A stretch of 20,395 nucleotides of DNA from positions 1 through 20,395 of the forward strand of contig CAMYKF010000330.1 of NCBI GenBank assembly GCA_947258905.1. The letters run 5' to 3'. Below the pieces are notes generated by a model, which did not search any database, had not been told where the DNA came from, and saw nothing but the letters and a program-made list of their open reading frames with translations. Shown here one piece after another: positions 1 to 7,965 of this stretch. The DNA is from an uncultured Pirellulaceae bacterium (lineage in GTDB: Bacteria > Planctomycetota > Planctomycetia > Pirellulales > Pirellulaceae). Position numbers and translations under genes: made by a program. Positions within the stretch are counted from its first letter, which is position 1. Every line of letters starts with the position of its first letter.

Positions 1-836
1 GTGATATCAACAAGGACCTGACTCGCTATCCAGGCTTTAACGCCGCGGCGATTGCCGATATGCGGGCGTCGCTGGAGTGGCATGTCAACCAGGTGCTGGA
101 CTCGCCCGAGTCGAGATACCGTCAGTTGATGATGGAACAACAGGTCTACCTGAACCAGCGGCTGGCTCGATTGTTTGACGCTGGACCCGTGAATGGTCGA
201 TCATTCAAAAAAGTTGACCTGGATTCGGGATTCCGGGCCGGTGTGCTGACTCATCCATATATTCTGGCCCAGTTCGCCTATCGCGCGGACAGTTCGCCCA
301 TTCATCGAGGCGTTTTCGTGGCCCGCAATGTGCTGGGCACGCGACTCAATCCACCACCGGAAGCCGTCGCTCCGTTGTCGCCACAGCTGGAACCGGATTT
401 GACGACACGCCAACGCGTTGCCCGGCAAACCCGGCCGGCCCAATGCATGGCCTGTCACGAGACGATTAATGCACTTGGATTCACCTTCGAAAATTTTGAC
501 GCCGTGGGCAGACTGCGCGATGAGGATCGTGGCCAGCCAATCGACACAAACGTCGTTCTGGAACGCTTCGAACAGCAACTGGAACTGGAAAACGCGCGGC
601 AACTGGCCCGGCTGGTGCTCGACGATACCGAGTCACAGGCCGCATTTTGCCAGCAGCTGTTTCATTTTTTGGCCGGCCAGTCGATCAACGCCTGGGGTGA
701 TGATATCACAGAGCATCTGCGAACCCATTTTGTGCTGAACGAATTTAGCATCCGCTCACTGACCGAGGAAATCCTCGTGGTGCTCGCGGAAAGAGATCAG
801 GATTTGCAGCCACCCGCCAGCGATTCAGAAAAATAG
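1..836 (+). CDS. DUF1592/DUF1588/DUF1585 cytochrome-like protein, 3' part
   Basis: The reading frame is open from base 3 to the TAG at 834-836, giving about 277 residues with the 5' end outside the window; the first internal ATG (60) is not the true start. The visible part begins in the end of a DUF1592-like region (YPGF..., then YLNQRLARLF). It passes into DUF1588, with the RGVFVARNVLGTRLNPPPEA stretch and a haem c-type CxxCH (CMACH, bases 444-458) followed by LGFTFENFDAVGR. It ends in DUF1585-like sequence (ARQLARLVL...FCQQLFHFLAGQ). In planctomycetes these domains occur in large exported proteins with a DUF1552 partner, which follows here after 47 bp, so an operon is likely. A role in extracytoplasmic electron transfer is inferred from CxxCH only; the substrate is unknown. 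Family assignment is firm. Confidence 0.9.
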   Translation, partial: DINKDLTRYPGFNAAAIADMRASLEWHVNQVLDSPESRYRQLMMEQQVYLNQRLARLFDAGPVNGRSFKKVDLDSGFRAGVLTHPYILAQFAYRADSSPIHRGVFVARNVLGTRLNPPPEAVAPLSPQLEPDLTTRQRVARQTRPAQCMACHETINALGFTFENFDAVGRLRDEDRGQPIDTNVVLERFEQQLELENARQLARLVLDDTESQAAFCQQLFHFLAGQSINAWGDDITEHLRTHFVLNEFSIRSLTEEILVVLAERDQDLQPPASDSEK

Positions 837-883
837 AAAAGAAGAAAGAACATCGTTAACCAAACCGTCCAACAGATGATGCG

Positions 884-2200
884 ATGAACATGCTTGAAAC
901 GCGACGTACCTTTATTAGAGATGCCGGCCTTGGCGCCGCTGTTCTGCCGTTTCTGCTGAACCTGCCCAGTCTGGGATTTGCCAACCAGCAGCAACGCAAG
1001 CAACGATTGGTGATTGTGTTCAGTCCGGATGGCGTGATCCCGCAAACTTTTTGGCCGGAACAGACCGGGACCGAATTCGAATTGCCCGAGTCGTTGCAGC
1101 CGCTGGAACCGTTCAAGAATCAACTGTTAACACTCAACGGCGTCTGCGACCGGATTCGTGGTGACGGTGACAATCACATGCGCGGGATTGGTTGCCTGCT
1201 GACCGGCATCGAGTTGTTTCCCGGCAATATTCAGGGCGGCAGTCATACGCCAGCCGGCTGGGCCAGTGGCATTTCGATCGATCAGGAAATCGCGGATTAC
1301 CTGAGTCGTGATGAGGCCACCCGCACGCGGTTTGGCTCGCTGGAGTTTGGCGTGCTGGTTCCGGCCCGGGCCGACACTTGGACCCGGATGGTGTACCGCG
1401 GCCCCAATCAACCCGTTAGCCCCGTGGATGATCCCTACCAGATGTTTGAAAAACTGTACGGTGAAATCGGCGAGCGCGAAGCGCTGTCCAGCATCCTTGA
1501 TGATTTGACCGGCGATCTTGCCGTCCTCAAGTCCCGGGTTAGCGCCGAGGATCGGCATCTGCTGGACCAAAACACGACGTTTGTTCGTGAACTGGAGCAG
1601 GAGTTGCAAGCCGACCGCGGGCAGCAGGCTGTGCATCATGTGCCACAGCTGGAGCAAGGAATCCTGGAACAGAACGATTCCATGCCGACGATCAGTCACA
1701 TGCATATTGAGATGATCGTCAACAGCTTGCTGAATGATTTCACGCGTGTGGCAACGCTGCAGTACACCAATTCGGTAGGCCAGCCACGATTTACCTGGCT
1801 GGGCATCGAGGAAGGCCAGCACACGCTGTCGCACGAGCCGGATGAGAACGAGGATGCACGGGACAAATTAACGCGGATCAACCGCTGGTACTGCGAGCAG
1901 ATTGCTCACCTGGCCCGACGTCTGCAGGAAACGCCCGAACCGGGTGGCCAGGGCAGCTTGCTGGATTCCACGACCATTCTGTGGACCAACGAACTCGGCA
2001 AGGGAAACTCCCACACGCTGAACAACATCCCGTTTGTACTGGTTGGCGGCGGGCTGGGGTTTCGTGCGGGTCGTGCACTGCACATGAACGGGCAACCGCA
2101 TAACCGTTTGTTGTTGTCTCTGGCTCACGGCTTCGGGCACCACATTGCGCAATTTGGCAATCCGGACCTGTGTCAGCAGGGTCCATTCGAATTTTCCTGA
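884..2200 (+). CDS. DUF1552 family protein, Tat-exported
   Basis: The protein has 438 residues, the usual size for DUF1552. It starts at ATG 884, with a second ATG two codons later. The N-terminus has a twin-arginine signal: RRTFIR at residues 7-12, then a hydrophobic stretch to about residue 33 (LGAAVLPFLLNLPSLGFA). This predicts export of a folded, possibly cofactor-bearing protein. The family hallmark NHMRG lies at residues 97-101, after a VIVFSPDGV strand, and the C-terminal part contains TTILWTNELGKGNSH and a glycine-rich VLVGGGLGF. DUF1552 proteins are usually encoded next to DUF1592/DUF1588/DUF1585 proteins, as here, and resemble the sulfatase-like DUF1501 group, but their reaction is unknown. 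No strong ribosome-binding site is visible. Identity is confident, function is not. Confidence 0.92.
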   Translation: MNMLETRRTFIRDAGLGAAVLPFLLNLPSLGFANQQQRKQRLVIVFSPDGVIPQTFWPEQTGTEFELPESLQPLEPFKNQLLTLNGVCDRIRGDGDNHMRGIGCLLTGIELFPGNIQGGSHTPAGWASGISIDQEIADYLSRDEATRTRFGSLEFGVLVPARADTWTRMVYRGPNQPVSPVDDPYQMFEKLYGEIGEREALSSILDDLTGDLAVLKSRVSAEDRHLLDQNTTFVRELEQELQADRGQQAVHHVPQLEQGILEQNDSMPTISHMHIEMIVNSLLNDFTRVATLQYTNSVGQPRFTWLGIEEGQHTLSHEPDENEDARDKLTRINRWYCEQIAHLARRLQETPEPGGQGSLLDSTTILWTNELGKGNSHTLNNIPFVLVGGGLGFRAGRALHMNGQPHNRLLLSLAHGFGHHIAQFGNPDLCQQGPFEFS

Positions 2201-2302
2201 TTTGACTCAGCTTCCCGGCTGTTGTCGTACTCCAGGTAGAATTACAGCCAGGTCGAATATCAAGTTCAGGGATTACCAACGAGCATCGAAAGCAAGGGAT
2301 TC

Positions 2303-2548
2303 ATGGCTATGAGCTGGAGAATTATTGCCATCGCCGTTCTCATTGCAGTTCTTGCGGTGTTGTTTGGTGCGCAGGTTGTGGCGCGAGGCAGGAAAACGGG
2401 CGGCGGCAGCGTCGGGCGGACTCCGGTGGTGCCCGGCGGTTTGCAGTGCAAGTCGTGCGGAAGATCCTTGAAACAGGATCAGTTACTGGGCCCCGCATCC
2501 AGCCCGCGCTGTCCCCATTGCGGCGGCACCGTCGAACTCGAAGAATAA
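2303..2548 (+). CDS. small membrane-anchored zinc-ribbon protein
   Basis: An 81-residue protein starting at ATG 2303, with AAGGG four bases upstream as a ribosome-binding site. Residues 6-27 form one hydrophobic segment (IIAIAVLIAVLAVLFGAQVV). After a Gly/Arg/Pro linker come two CxxC pairs, Cys49/Cys52 (CKSC) and Cys70/Cys73 (CPHC), the layout of a single zinc ribbon. The ribbon sits on the C-terminal side of the helix and, by the positive-inside rule (RGRK after the helix), is probably cytoplasmic. It lies 102 bp after the DUF1552 gene on the same strand. I do not recognise a named family. The ribbon may bind metal or mediate protein contact. The intact frame, ribosome-binding site and ordered cysteines support a real gene. 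Confidence 0.75.
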   Translation: MAMSWRIIAIAVLIAVLAVLFGAQVVARGRKTGGGSVGRTPVVPGGLQCKSCGRSLKQDQLLGPASSPRCPHCGGTVELEE

Positions 2549-2724
2549 AGAACAAGCCCCGCAAACTGATTAGGCTGAAAAGTATCGGGGGGCATTGTTT
2601 GAGGCATCCGTGGAAACACGATGAGTGACCACACAAGACTCAGCATGCTCGTGCGCAGCAATCGGCGAATCCCCGGAACATGTCTTTACAACGGTCATTT
2701 TGCCAAAGTAGCGCACAGCTGCAC

Positions 2725-4659
2725 TCAAGTGTGGTTTTCCTGACCGGGATGGTCAGAATCCGTGTGCAGTGCCGGCAGTGTGAAATGAAACGTCGCGCCA
2801 GCCCCTTCCTCTGATTCAGCCCACAACTCGCCGCCGTGAGCCTGGATGATGGACGAACTGATAGCCAGGCCCAAACCAAGCCCATCCTTCCTGTTGGTGA
2901 CAAACGGCTCAAACATTTCCTGGTTGTCCGCTGCGCCCAGCCCCGGACCTGTGTCAGCCACCGATATACGAATCGACTCTCCTTCAGTCTCGACGCGGAT
3001 GGTTACAACACGAGCCAGGGAACCGCCGTCCTCCATTGACTCCAATGCATTGCGGAGCAGATTGACCAGTACCTGCTGGATCTGGACTCGTGCGACTTCG
3101 ACGTTGGGAGACGATTCGGGCAATTCCAGTTGAACTGTGGCACGACAACGGCGGGCTTCAAAGGCAACCAGCTGGACGACTTCACGAACAATATCATGGA
3201 TGTGGCAAGTCGAACGCTCGGACTCACCGCGACGTGCAAACGTTCGCATCCGCCTGACGATGTCCGCAGCTCGTTCTGCCGACTTGACAATGGCCGAGTT
3301 CCACTCCCGCAAATCACTTAAATCTGTTTGTACTTCAGCCTCCAGCAGATTACAGGACGCATTGGCAAAGTTGACAATCGCATACAATGGCTGTCCAAGC
3401 TCGTGCGCGATACCAGCTGTCATTTGCCCCATGGCCGAGAGCCGTGCCACATGGTCCAGTCGAGCTTCCATGCCGGCCAGTTTTTCTTCCGCGTCCAGTC
3501 GGTCGGTGATGTCGCGATCAACACCTCGAAACCCAAGCAGCTCGCCCGCCACGCCGACGATTGGCACAGCGTTGCTCTCCAGGTAGCGGTAACTGCCATC
3601 CTTGTGTTCCCAGCGCAGCACCAAATCCTTCCACCCGCGTCGCTCCGAAATCCAGGAGGAAAACTCGGCTTGAACCAACTTCCGGTCTTCCTCGTGAATG
3701 AGGTCCAGGCTTGACTTTCCCACCAACTCGTCAGGCGGATATCCCAGGATCGCCTCAATCGCCGGATTGCAGTAAGTATGAATGCCCTGCAGGTCGATCG
3801 ACCAGATCCAGTCGCGTGATGTTTCCACGATGTCACGGATCATGGAATCATGTTCGTGCAGTTGCTTTTGCGCTCGTTTTAGTTGCGTAATATCACGCCC
3901 TTCCGGCACGAGATAAACCACGTTACCTTCCTCATCCTGAACCGGACTCAGCGAGAAGTCGAATTCCCTGATCTCGCCGTCTGCCCTGGTATGAGTACAT
4001 TCAAAACGGACAAATTCGCCGTTGGCGGCACTGTGAATGGCCTGCTGAACGGTGGGTATTTGTGCGGGATCCCACCAGGGCGTATCCCAGAAATATTGCC
4101 CAATCACTTCCAGCTCGTTGGCATCGGCAAAACCCAGCGCCGTTTTGTTCGCAGCCAGCAGCCGACCGTCACTATCGAGTAATCCCGTTAACTGATAGTG
4201 GTGGTCAAAAATCGCCTGCAGTTTCGTTTCACTGGTACGCAATTCCCGCTCAGCCCGCTTGCGCTCGGTAATATCGGTGACGAAAGCGAACAGATATTCT
4301 TCCCCGCCCCACTCCAGATAATTCGCGGTTACCTCGACCGGAAAGACGTGACCGTCTTTGCGCCTGTGCCGCGTTTCGAAAGTCATAACACCAGCTTCCC
4401 TGAATCGTTGCCATCCCGTTGCCCAGGCCTCGGCCGGCCAATCAGGGTCGACATCGGAAACCGACATGCTCTGCATTTCTTTCTCGGAATAGCCCAAAAG
4501 GCGACGCTGCGCTTCGTTCGTATAGACGACTCGACCGTTCGAGCGAATCCAGGCGATCGCGGTACTGCAAAGATCAACTGCATATTGAGTCAAACGGAGC
4601 GTCTCTGCTGTGTGCGGGCGATCAGCAATACGCGGCGGTTTGACGTTTGATTTCGTCAT
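2725..4659 (-). CDS. soluble sensor histidine kinase with three PAS domains
   Basis: From ATG 4659 the product has 644 residues and no membrane segment, so it should sense cytoplasmic signals. Three PAS/PAC units lie at about 20-140, 145-265 and 270-390, each ending in a DIT motif (VTDITERKRA, GRDITQL, DRDITDRL). The H-box is IAHELGQPL with phospho-acceptor His419. The ATPase domain shows the N-box LVNLLRNALESM (531-542), the G1 box DTGPGLG (569-575) and the G2 box GLGLGLAIS (593-601). This H-box type resembles the FixL/NtrB group. An in-frame ATG at 4815 exists, but the added 52 residues look non-coding and cross two palindromes, while ATG 4659 has GGGAG ten bases upstream. No response regulator is adjacent, so the partner is unknown. 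It is convergent with the zinc-ribbon gene. Confidence 0.9.
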   Translation of the reverse strand: MTKSNVKPPRIADRPHTAETLRLTQYAVDLCSTAIAWIRSNGRVVYTNEAQRRLLGYSEKEMQSMSVSDVDPDWPAEAWATGWQRFREAGVMTFETRHRRKDGHVFPVEVTANYLEWGGEEYLFAFVTDITERKRAERELRTSETKLQAIFDHHYQLTGLLDSDGRLLAANKTALGFADANELEVIGQYFWDTPWWDPAQIPTVQQAIHSAANGEFVRFECTHTRADGEIREFDFSLSPVQDEEGNVVYLVPEGRDITQLKRAQKQLHEHDSMIRDIVETSRDWIWSIDLQGIHTYCNPAIEAILGYPPDELVGKSSLDLIHEEDRKLVQAEFSSWISERRGWKDLVLRWEHKDGSYRYLESNAVPIVGVAGELLGFRGVDRDITDRLDAEEKLAGMEARLDHVARLSAMGQMTAGIAHELGQPLYAIVNFANASCNLLEAEVQTDLSDLREWNSAIVKSAERAADIVRRMRTFARRGESERSTCHIHDIVREVVQLVAFEARRCRATVQLELPESSPNVEVARVQIQQVLVNLLRNALESMEDGGSLARVVTIRVETEGESIRISVADTGPGLGAADNQEMFEPFVTNRKDGLGLGLAISSSIIQAHGGELWAESEEGAGATFHFTLPALHTDSDHPGQENHT

Positions 4660-4786
4660 CGGCGGGTCGCTCCCGAATTCTCGCGTTCCCTGGCCGAGCT
4701 TCCCGCCAATGTGGACACGGTAGTCCAGTACGTTGAGAACCGGCGGGGCTTGCACAGGAACTGTAAGGAGGGAAGGCACCTTTGGG

Positions 4787-4829
4787 TTGCATACTGTAGC
4801 ACGCAAAGGTTGCATCCTGTAGCGCGCAA
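4787..4829. promoter_or_regulatory. two tandem 20-bp imperfect palindromes, putative operators
   Basis: TTGCATACTGTAGCACGCAA (4787-4806) and TTGCATCCTGTAGCGCGCAA (4810-4829) match at 18 of 20 positions and repeat with a 23-bp period. Each is itself an imperfect palindrome with perfect outer TTGC...GCAA and inner CT...AG. They lie 128-170 bp upstream of the PAS kinase start (4659, minus strand) and about 520 bp before the plus-strand gene at 5352. Paired dyads upstream of a gene suggest cooperative binding of a dimeric regulator. That role is inferred; the repeat itself is directly visible. Confidence 0.55.
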
Positions 4830-5316
4830 ATTAAGCCAGCTTTTGCCTGTTGTCAATCAGCCGATAACAACCAAACAACTTGCAACGTACGCTAACAAAC
4901 GATTCGTCATGCTGTACGGGTTCAAGCAGGATGACCAGGACAGCAGTGCCAGTGGATTAACGCAATCGTTTAAGGCGCAAGGAAATTCCGAAAGATCTGG
5001 CGCAACTTCGAGATTGCAGCTACTCGCTCACACAAAAAACCGCTTTGTTCACGCGACAATCCGTCAAAATGGCGGGACATTTGCTGTTTTTTTGTTCTTT
5101 AGGTTGTCGCAAGGCGACGCTGAAGTGGGACGGCGACCGCTGGTTCCCGGATTTGGCCAATGCGATTGACTGATACCCTCGCCCCTCGTGCTTGAAAGTC
5201 GACGCACAGCCATTGTGGGCTGAGCCAGCGACGCTTGGAGGAGCGGGCGGTCTGAAGGCATGGTTGAAAGACTCCGTGCCTCATGGTCGCCGTGGTGATT
5301 CAGTACATCGTTTGCT
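4830..5316. other. intergenic stretch with no supported gene
   Basis: About 490 bp between the tandem palindromes and the hairpin before 5352. Short open frames exist on both strands, including a 152-codon one at 4711-5169, but their translations show no domain, signal or plausible composition. The only local structures seen are a small GTCGC-AAG-GCGAC stem at 5106-5118 and a T-rich run at 5089-5099, which do not combine into a convincing terminator. The stretch presumably carries promoters for the divergent genes at 4659 and 5352; no clear -35/-10 pair was identified. Confidence 0.5.
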
Positions 5317-5353
5317 ATGGTTGGTGTTGCCGGATTCCGGAGTAGCCAACCAT
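5317..5353 (+). promoter_or_regulatory. nested hairpin covering the ribosome-binding site and start of the 5352 gene
   Basis: ATGGTTGG (5317-5324) is perfectly complementary to CCAACCAT (5346-5353), which includes the first two bases of the start codon. Inside it, CCGG (5330-5333) pairs with CCGG (5337-5340) around an ATT loop, separated from the outer stem by two 5-nt internal strands. The probable Shine-Dalgarno GGAG (5339-5342) is partly within the inner stem. Such an RNA would hide both initiation signals. Translational control is inferred; a DNA operator is the alternative. Confidence 0.45.
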
Positions 5354-5687
5354 GACATCACAAAAGAAATCTGACAAGTCGCGTGCCAAGTCGGAAAAGA
5401 AGTCAGCCAAGACCGAACTCAAACAGCAAAAAAAGTCTGCAGCAAATGCGCCCGACGATGGACCATCACCAGCGGTCCGCTTTGCCGAATACGTCCGGGG
5501 TGGCCTTTTCGTCCTGACCGGAGTTTCCATGATCGTCGCGCTCGTGCTCGGTCAACGCGGCGCCATCATGTCACTGGACGACGTGATCGACAGTTTGTTC
5601 GCAGCTACGGCCGGCAAGATCATTCTGATCCTGATCGGCCTGGCCTTGCTGATTTACGGATTCAAACAATTGCGGCTGGTACGTTGA
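5352..5687 (+). CDS. small lysine-rich two-helix membrane protein
   Basis: An 111-residue protein starting at ATG 5352 with GGAG nine bases upstream. The first 35 residues are highly charged and Lys/Ser/Ala-rich (KKSDKSRAKSEKKSAKTELK), probably disordered and cytoplasmic. Two hydrophobic segments follow at about 50-67 (GGLFVLTGVSMIVALVLG) and 88-106 (KIILILIGLALLIYGFKQL), joined by a short loop with acidic residues (SLDDVIDSLF). I do not recognise the family. It precedes the sialidase-like gene by 53 bp on the same strand, so co-transcription is possible. The hairpin over its start suggests regulated translation. The consistent topology and good ribosome-binding site support a real gene. Confidence 0.7.
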   Translation: MTSQKKSDKSRAKSEKKSAKTELKQQKKSAANAPDDGPSPAVRFAEYVRGGLFVLTGVSMIVALVLGQRGAIMSLDDVIDSLFAATAGKIILILIGLALLIYGFKQLRLVR

Positions 5688-5740
5688 ATGATGTGGCGCG
5701 GACCCAATGTCACATCCAAACCAATGAGGAATGCGTCGAA

Positions 5741-7021
5741 ATGAGATTCAGGTTTCTTTGGGTAAGCCTTTTGACCCTGGCGGCGACTGGCACCGCCCTT
5801 GCACAGGACTCGGAAGTCGTACATGAGTTGGATTTGCTTGTCGATTCGCGCGGGCTCAGTCGGCGACTGGATGTGTTCGCGGTCGACCCGGAAAAACAAT
5901 ACACGATCGGCGACGAGCAACATACGATCGGCGCCGGATTCCAGCCATCCGTGGTGATGGATCACGAGGGAACCATCCACGTGTTCTTTCAGGCGCGGCT
6001 CGGTGGGTCAGGCGATCGCTTGCCCAAGTTGATTGCCCATGTTACCAGTCAGGACGGCGGGGCGACCTGGTCGGAGCCACGATTCGTCAGTACGGTCCCC
6101 ATGCAGACGTACGCGATGTCGGCTTTCCTTCGCACCTCGCCCTCGGGAGCCAAACGCATCTCGGTGCTCACCAGTCTGTCGATCGACGAAACGATCAAGC
6201 GGATCGAGGACCCGGAATTGATACAACGTCGACTGGGAATCGACGTGACCAGATTTTCGAGGCGAGCGGCAACGCTGGTGCTGGAATTCTATTCGGACGA
6301 CCTGGGCGAAACATGGCAACGCAAGGAGCACTATGGCCTGTCTGATCGCGTCTACCAACGGAATGGCCGTGACTACTATTTGGCTTTCATCAATCTGATC
6401 GGACAGGTGCGGCCTGTCGAAGCAGGTCCGCATGAGGGCCGATTGCTACTCGGTGGTCCGCTCCGCGGCGACTACCTTCCCTGCCCGGACCATCCGCACT
6501 TTCGAGACTATTCACCCAGCAGTTCCCTCATCTTCAGCGATGATGACGGTGAGTCCTGGCAGTTTGCCGGAGTGATCAGTGACGATTCCGCATTCCGGCA
6601 CAACGAAGCCTCCGCCGTTCCTGTCAACGGTGGCCAACAGGTCCTGCTGGTACGCAGGAACAACTCTCGCGATGCCAACGGAAAAATGGCGCACCTGAGT
6701 CATGACGGCGGGGAAACGTGGGAAGACGGATATGTTTCCAACATCGCTGCGACACGTTGCTTGCAGGTTTTGGAAACACACGGCGACCTGGTGTTGTGTT
6801 CCGCGCCCGGGACGACGGATCGAACTCATGGCACGATCTACGTCAGTCGCGATGGCGGCAGGAACTGGACACCCAACTTGATCGAGGAAGGTCCGTTTTC
6901 CTACAGCACTGTCAATCGATTAGCCGGCGATTACCTGATCTGTTGCTACAGTCGCGGTCACCACGGCGAGCAGGGGATCGCCGCTCGCGTATTTTTGATC
7001 AAGTGGCTGGAGGACGAATAA
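5741..7021 (+). CDS. secreted sialidase-like Asp-box (BNR repeat) protein
   Basis: From ATG 5741 the protein has 426 residues and opens with a Sec signal (MRFRFLWVSLLTLAATGTALA, cleavage near residue 21). An upstream in-frame TTG at 5684 would bury that signal, and TGAGGA lies upstream of ATG 5741. Five Asp-boxes mark a six-bladed beta-propeller: SQDGGATW (103-110), SDDLGETW (185-192), SDDDGESW (266-273), SHDGGETW (320-327) and SRDGGRNW (369-376). The NEAS glutamate (about 289), the LLVRRN arginine (about 305) and the FSYST tyrosine (about 388) match sialidase active-site positions. The N-terminal F/Y-R-I-P motif is replaced by GFQPSV, so an activity other than sialic-acid release is possible. 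The protein is probably periplasmic or secreted and acts on glycans; the substrate is unknown. Confidence 0.85.
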   Translation: MRFRFLWVSLLTLAATGTALAQDSEVVHELDLLVDSRGLSRRLDVFAVDPEKQYTIGDEQHTIGAGFQPSVVMDHEGTIHVFFQARLGGSGDRLPKLIAHVTSQDGGATWSEPRFVSTVPMQTYAMSAFLRTSPSGAKRISVLTSLSIDETIKRIEDPELIQRRLGIDVTRFSRRAATLVLEFYSDDLGETWQRKEHYGLSDRVYQRNGRDYYLAFINLIGQVRPVEAGPHEGRLLLGGPLRGDYLPCPDHPHFRDYSPSSSLIFSDDDGESWQFAGVISDDSAFRHNEASAVPVNGGQQVLLVRRNNSRDANGKMAHLSHDGGETWEDGYVSNIAATRCLQVLETHGDLVLCSAPGTTDRTHGTIYVSRDGGRNWTPNLIEEGPFSYSTVNRLAGDYLICCYSRGHHGEQGIAARVFLIKWLEDE

Positions 7022-7098
7022 GGGCGCATTCCCGTTCGTTCCAGGTTCACCTTCCCTCCAGACTAAAACCTACAGCCTCGCGCCCGACTTGCCATCTC

Positions 7099-7270
7099 GT
7101 TCATCCTGTAAGTCCTGTCAAAACCGCAGCCTGAACTTCTTCCTCTGGCCTGATCCCTCTTCCCTCGCGCCTGCCCACGGTACCGCTAATCGACACTGAT
7201 CCACGCTAATTTCGGGCAGCCAATCATTTGCGTTCATTAGCGGTTCCTGATCTGCGAGGAATTGCGGGCA
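7099..7270. repeat. dispersed intergenic repeat, copy A
   Basis: This copy consists of a CATCCTGT-type module (from 7099, TTCATCCTGTAAGTCCTG), a pyrimidine-rich module (about 7138-7176) and a hairpin (7191-7247). In the hairpin ACCGCT + 10-nt bulge + GATCCACGCTAAT pairs with the ATTTGCGTTCATTAGCGGT side. The shared tail TCTGCGAGGAATTGCGGGCA ends at 7270, one base before the DUF4956 stop codon. The copy fills the gap between the convergent sialidase-like and DUF4956 genes. Close relatives occur at 12621-12859 and 17791-18038. A transcription-end or insulating role is inferred from position only. Confidence 0.7.
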
Positions 7271-7271
7271 C

Positions 7272-7883
7272 TCAGGAACTGTCTGAATTCTCGTAAGAGA
7301 CAGTTATGGACGCCGTGCCTTTTTCCAGGTCGATCTTGGAAAGTTTTACCCGCTGAGCGACCAGCCCGGTCCGCTTTTCGATATCGCGCACCAGCTGCTC
7401 GCGAAATTCAGGCTTCAACAATTCGAGGTTGTCATAAACGATATCCTGTTTCGCCAGCTTGGTTGTTTTCAGTATCCGTTCAAACATCAGCGTGGCACAC
7501 AGGATTGCCATATTTGTAAACGCCAGCTCTGCATAGCTGGTCTTTTTGTTGGAAAGTGAATTGATCACCGCAATTCCGATCACGATGAACAGGTAAGTCA
7601 TTTCCTTCACACGAATTGAATCCGTGCGATAGCGAATAATGGCAAAGATGGCGAACAAGCCGAGCGCCATTCCCAAACCAAGATCGTCGAATTTCTTGAG
7701 TGTAAAGCAGATAAAAAACACCATGACGTTCATCAGGACGAACGTAAACACAAAGGGTCTGCTTTTCTGGTGTTGGTAATAACCAACCCCCACAATCAAG
7801 GCGAGCATCAGACAGTTGATGGCAAATCGAACGAGCAGCTTCAGCATGTCGTCGTCGTAAAGCGGTATTTCCAAAAATTCCAT
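7272..7883 (-). CDS. DUF4956 domain membrane protein
   Basis: A 203-residue protein starting at ATG 7883. The N-terminal half has four hydrophobic segments at about 15-36, 43-62, 68-84 and 95-111. It carries the signature FAIFAIIRYRTDSIRVKEMTYLFIVIGIAV (residues about 77-106), which is characteristic of DUF4956. The C-terminal 80 residues are a soluble, probably cytoplasmic alpha/beta domain ending in a TASITVSYEN strand. DUF4956 genes are frequently neighbours of CotH-family and VTC polyphosphate polymerase genes. Here the CotH gene ends 82 bp upstream on the same strand, so an operon is likely. The molecular function is unknown. The family call is confident. Confidence 0.9.
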   Translation of the reverse strand: MEFLEIPLYDDDMLKLLVRFAINCLMLALIVGVGYYQHQKSRPFVFTFVLMNVMVFFICFTLKKFDDLGLGMALGLFAIFAIIRYRTDSIRVKEMTYLFIVIGIAVINSLSNKKTSYAELAFTNMAILCATLMFERILKTTKLAKQDIVYDNLELLKPEFREQLVRDIEKRTGLVAQRVKLSKIDLEKGTASITVSYENSDSS

Positions 7884-7965
7884 GTGAACTCATTTGAACG
7901 TAAGGAAGTGATCGACAGCTGTTGGCCGGACGTCCGAAAACACAATCCAGGTCAAGCTGCCAACG

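Noticed and set aside
2740..2756. CTGACC-GGGAT-GGTCAG stem as a terminator
   Set aside because: It lies inside the kinase coding end and has no T run on the relevant strand.
4660..4815. 52-residue N-terminal extension of the PAS kinase
   Set aside because: It crosses the palindromes and looks non-coding; ATG 4659 has a ribosome-binding site and gives a natural PAS start.
5089..5118. T-rich run beside a GTCGC-AAG-GCGAC stem
   Set aside because: The T run precedes the stem on the plus strand and becomes an A run on the minus strand, so it is not an intrinsic terminator.
4711..5169. 152-codon plus-strand frame overlapping the PAS kinase start
   Set aside because: No recognisable domain, it overlaps the tandem palindromes and kinase 5' end, and its composition looks non-coding.
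5684..5740. Upstream TTG start of the sialidase-like protein, overlapping the previous stop
   Set aside because: It would place 19 polar residues before a good signal peptide beginning at ATG 5741.
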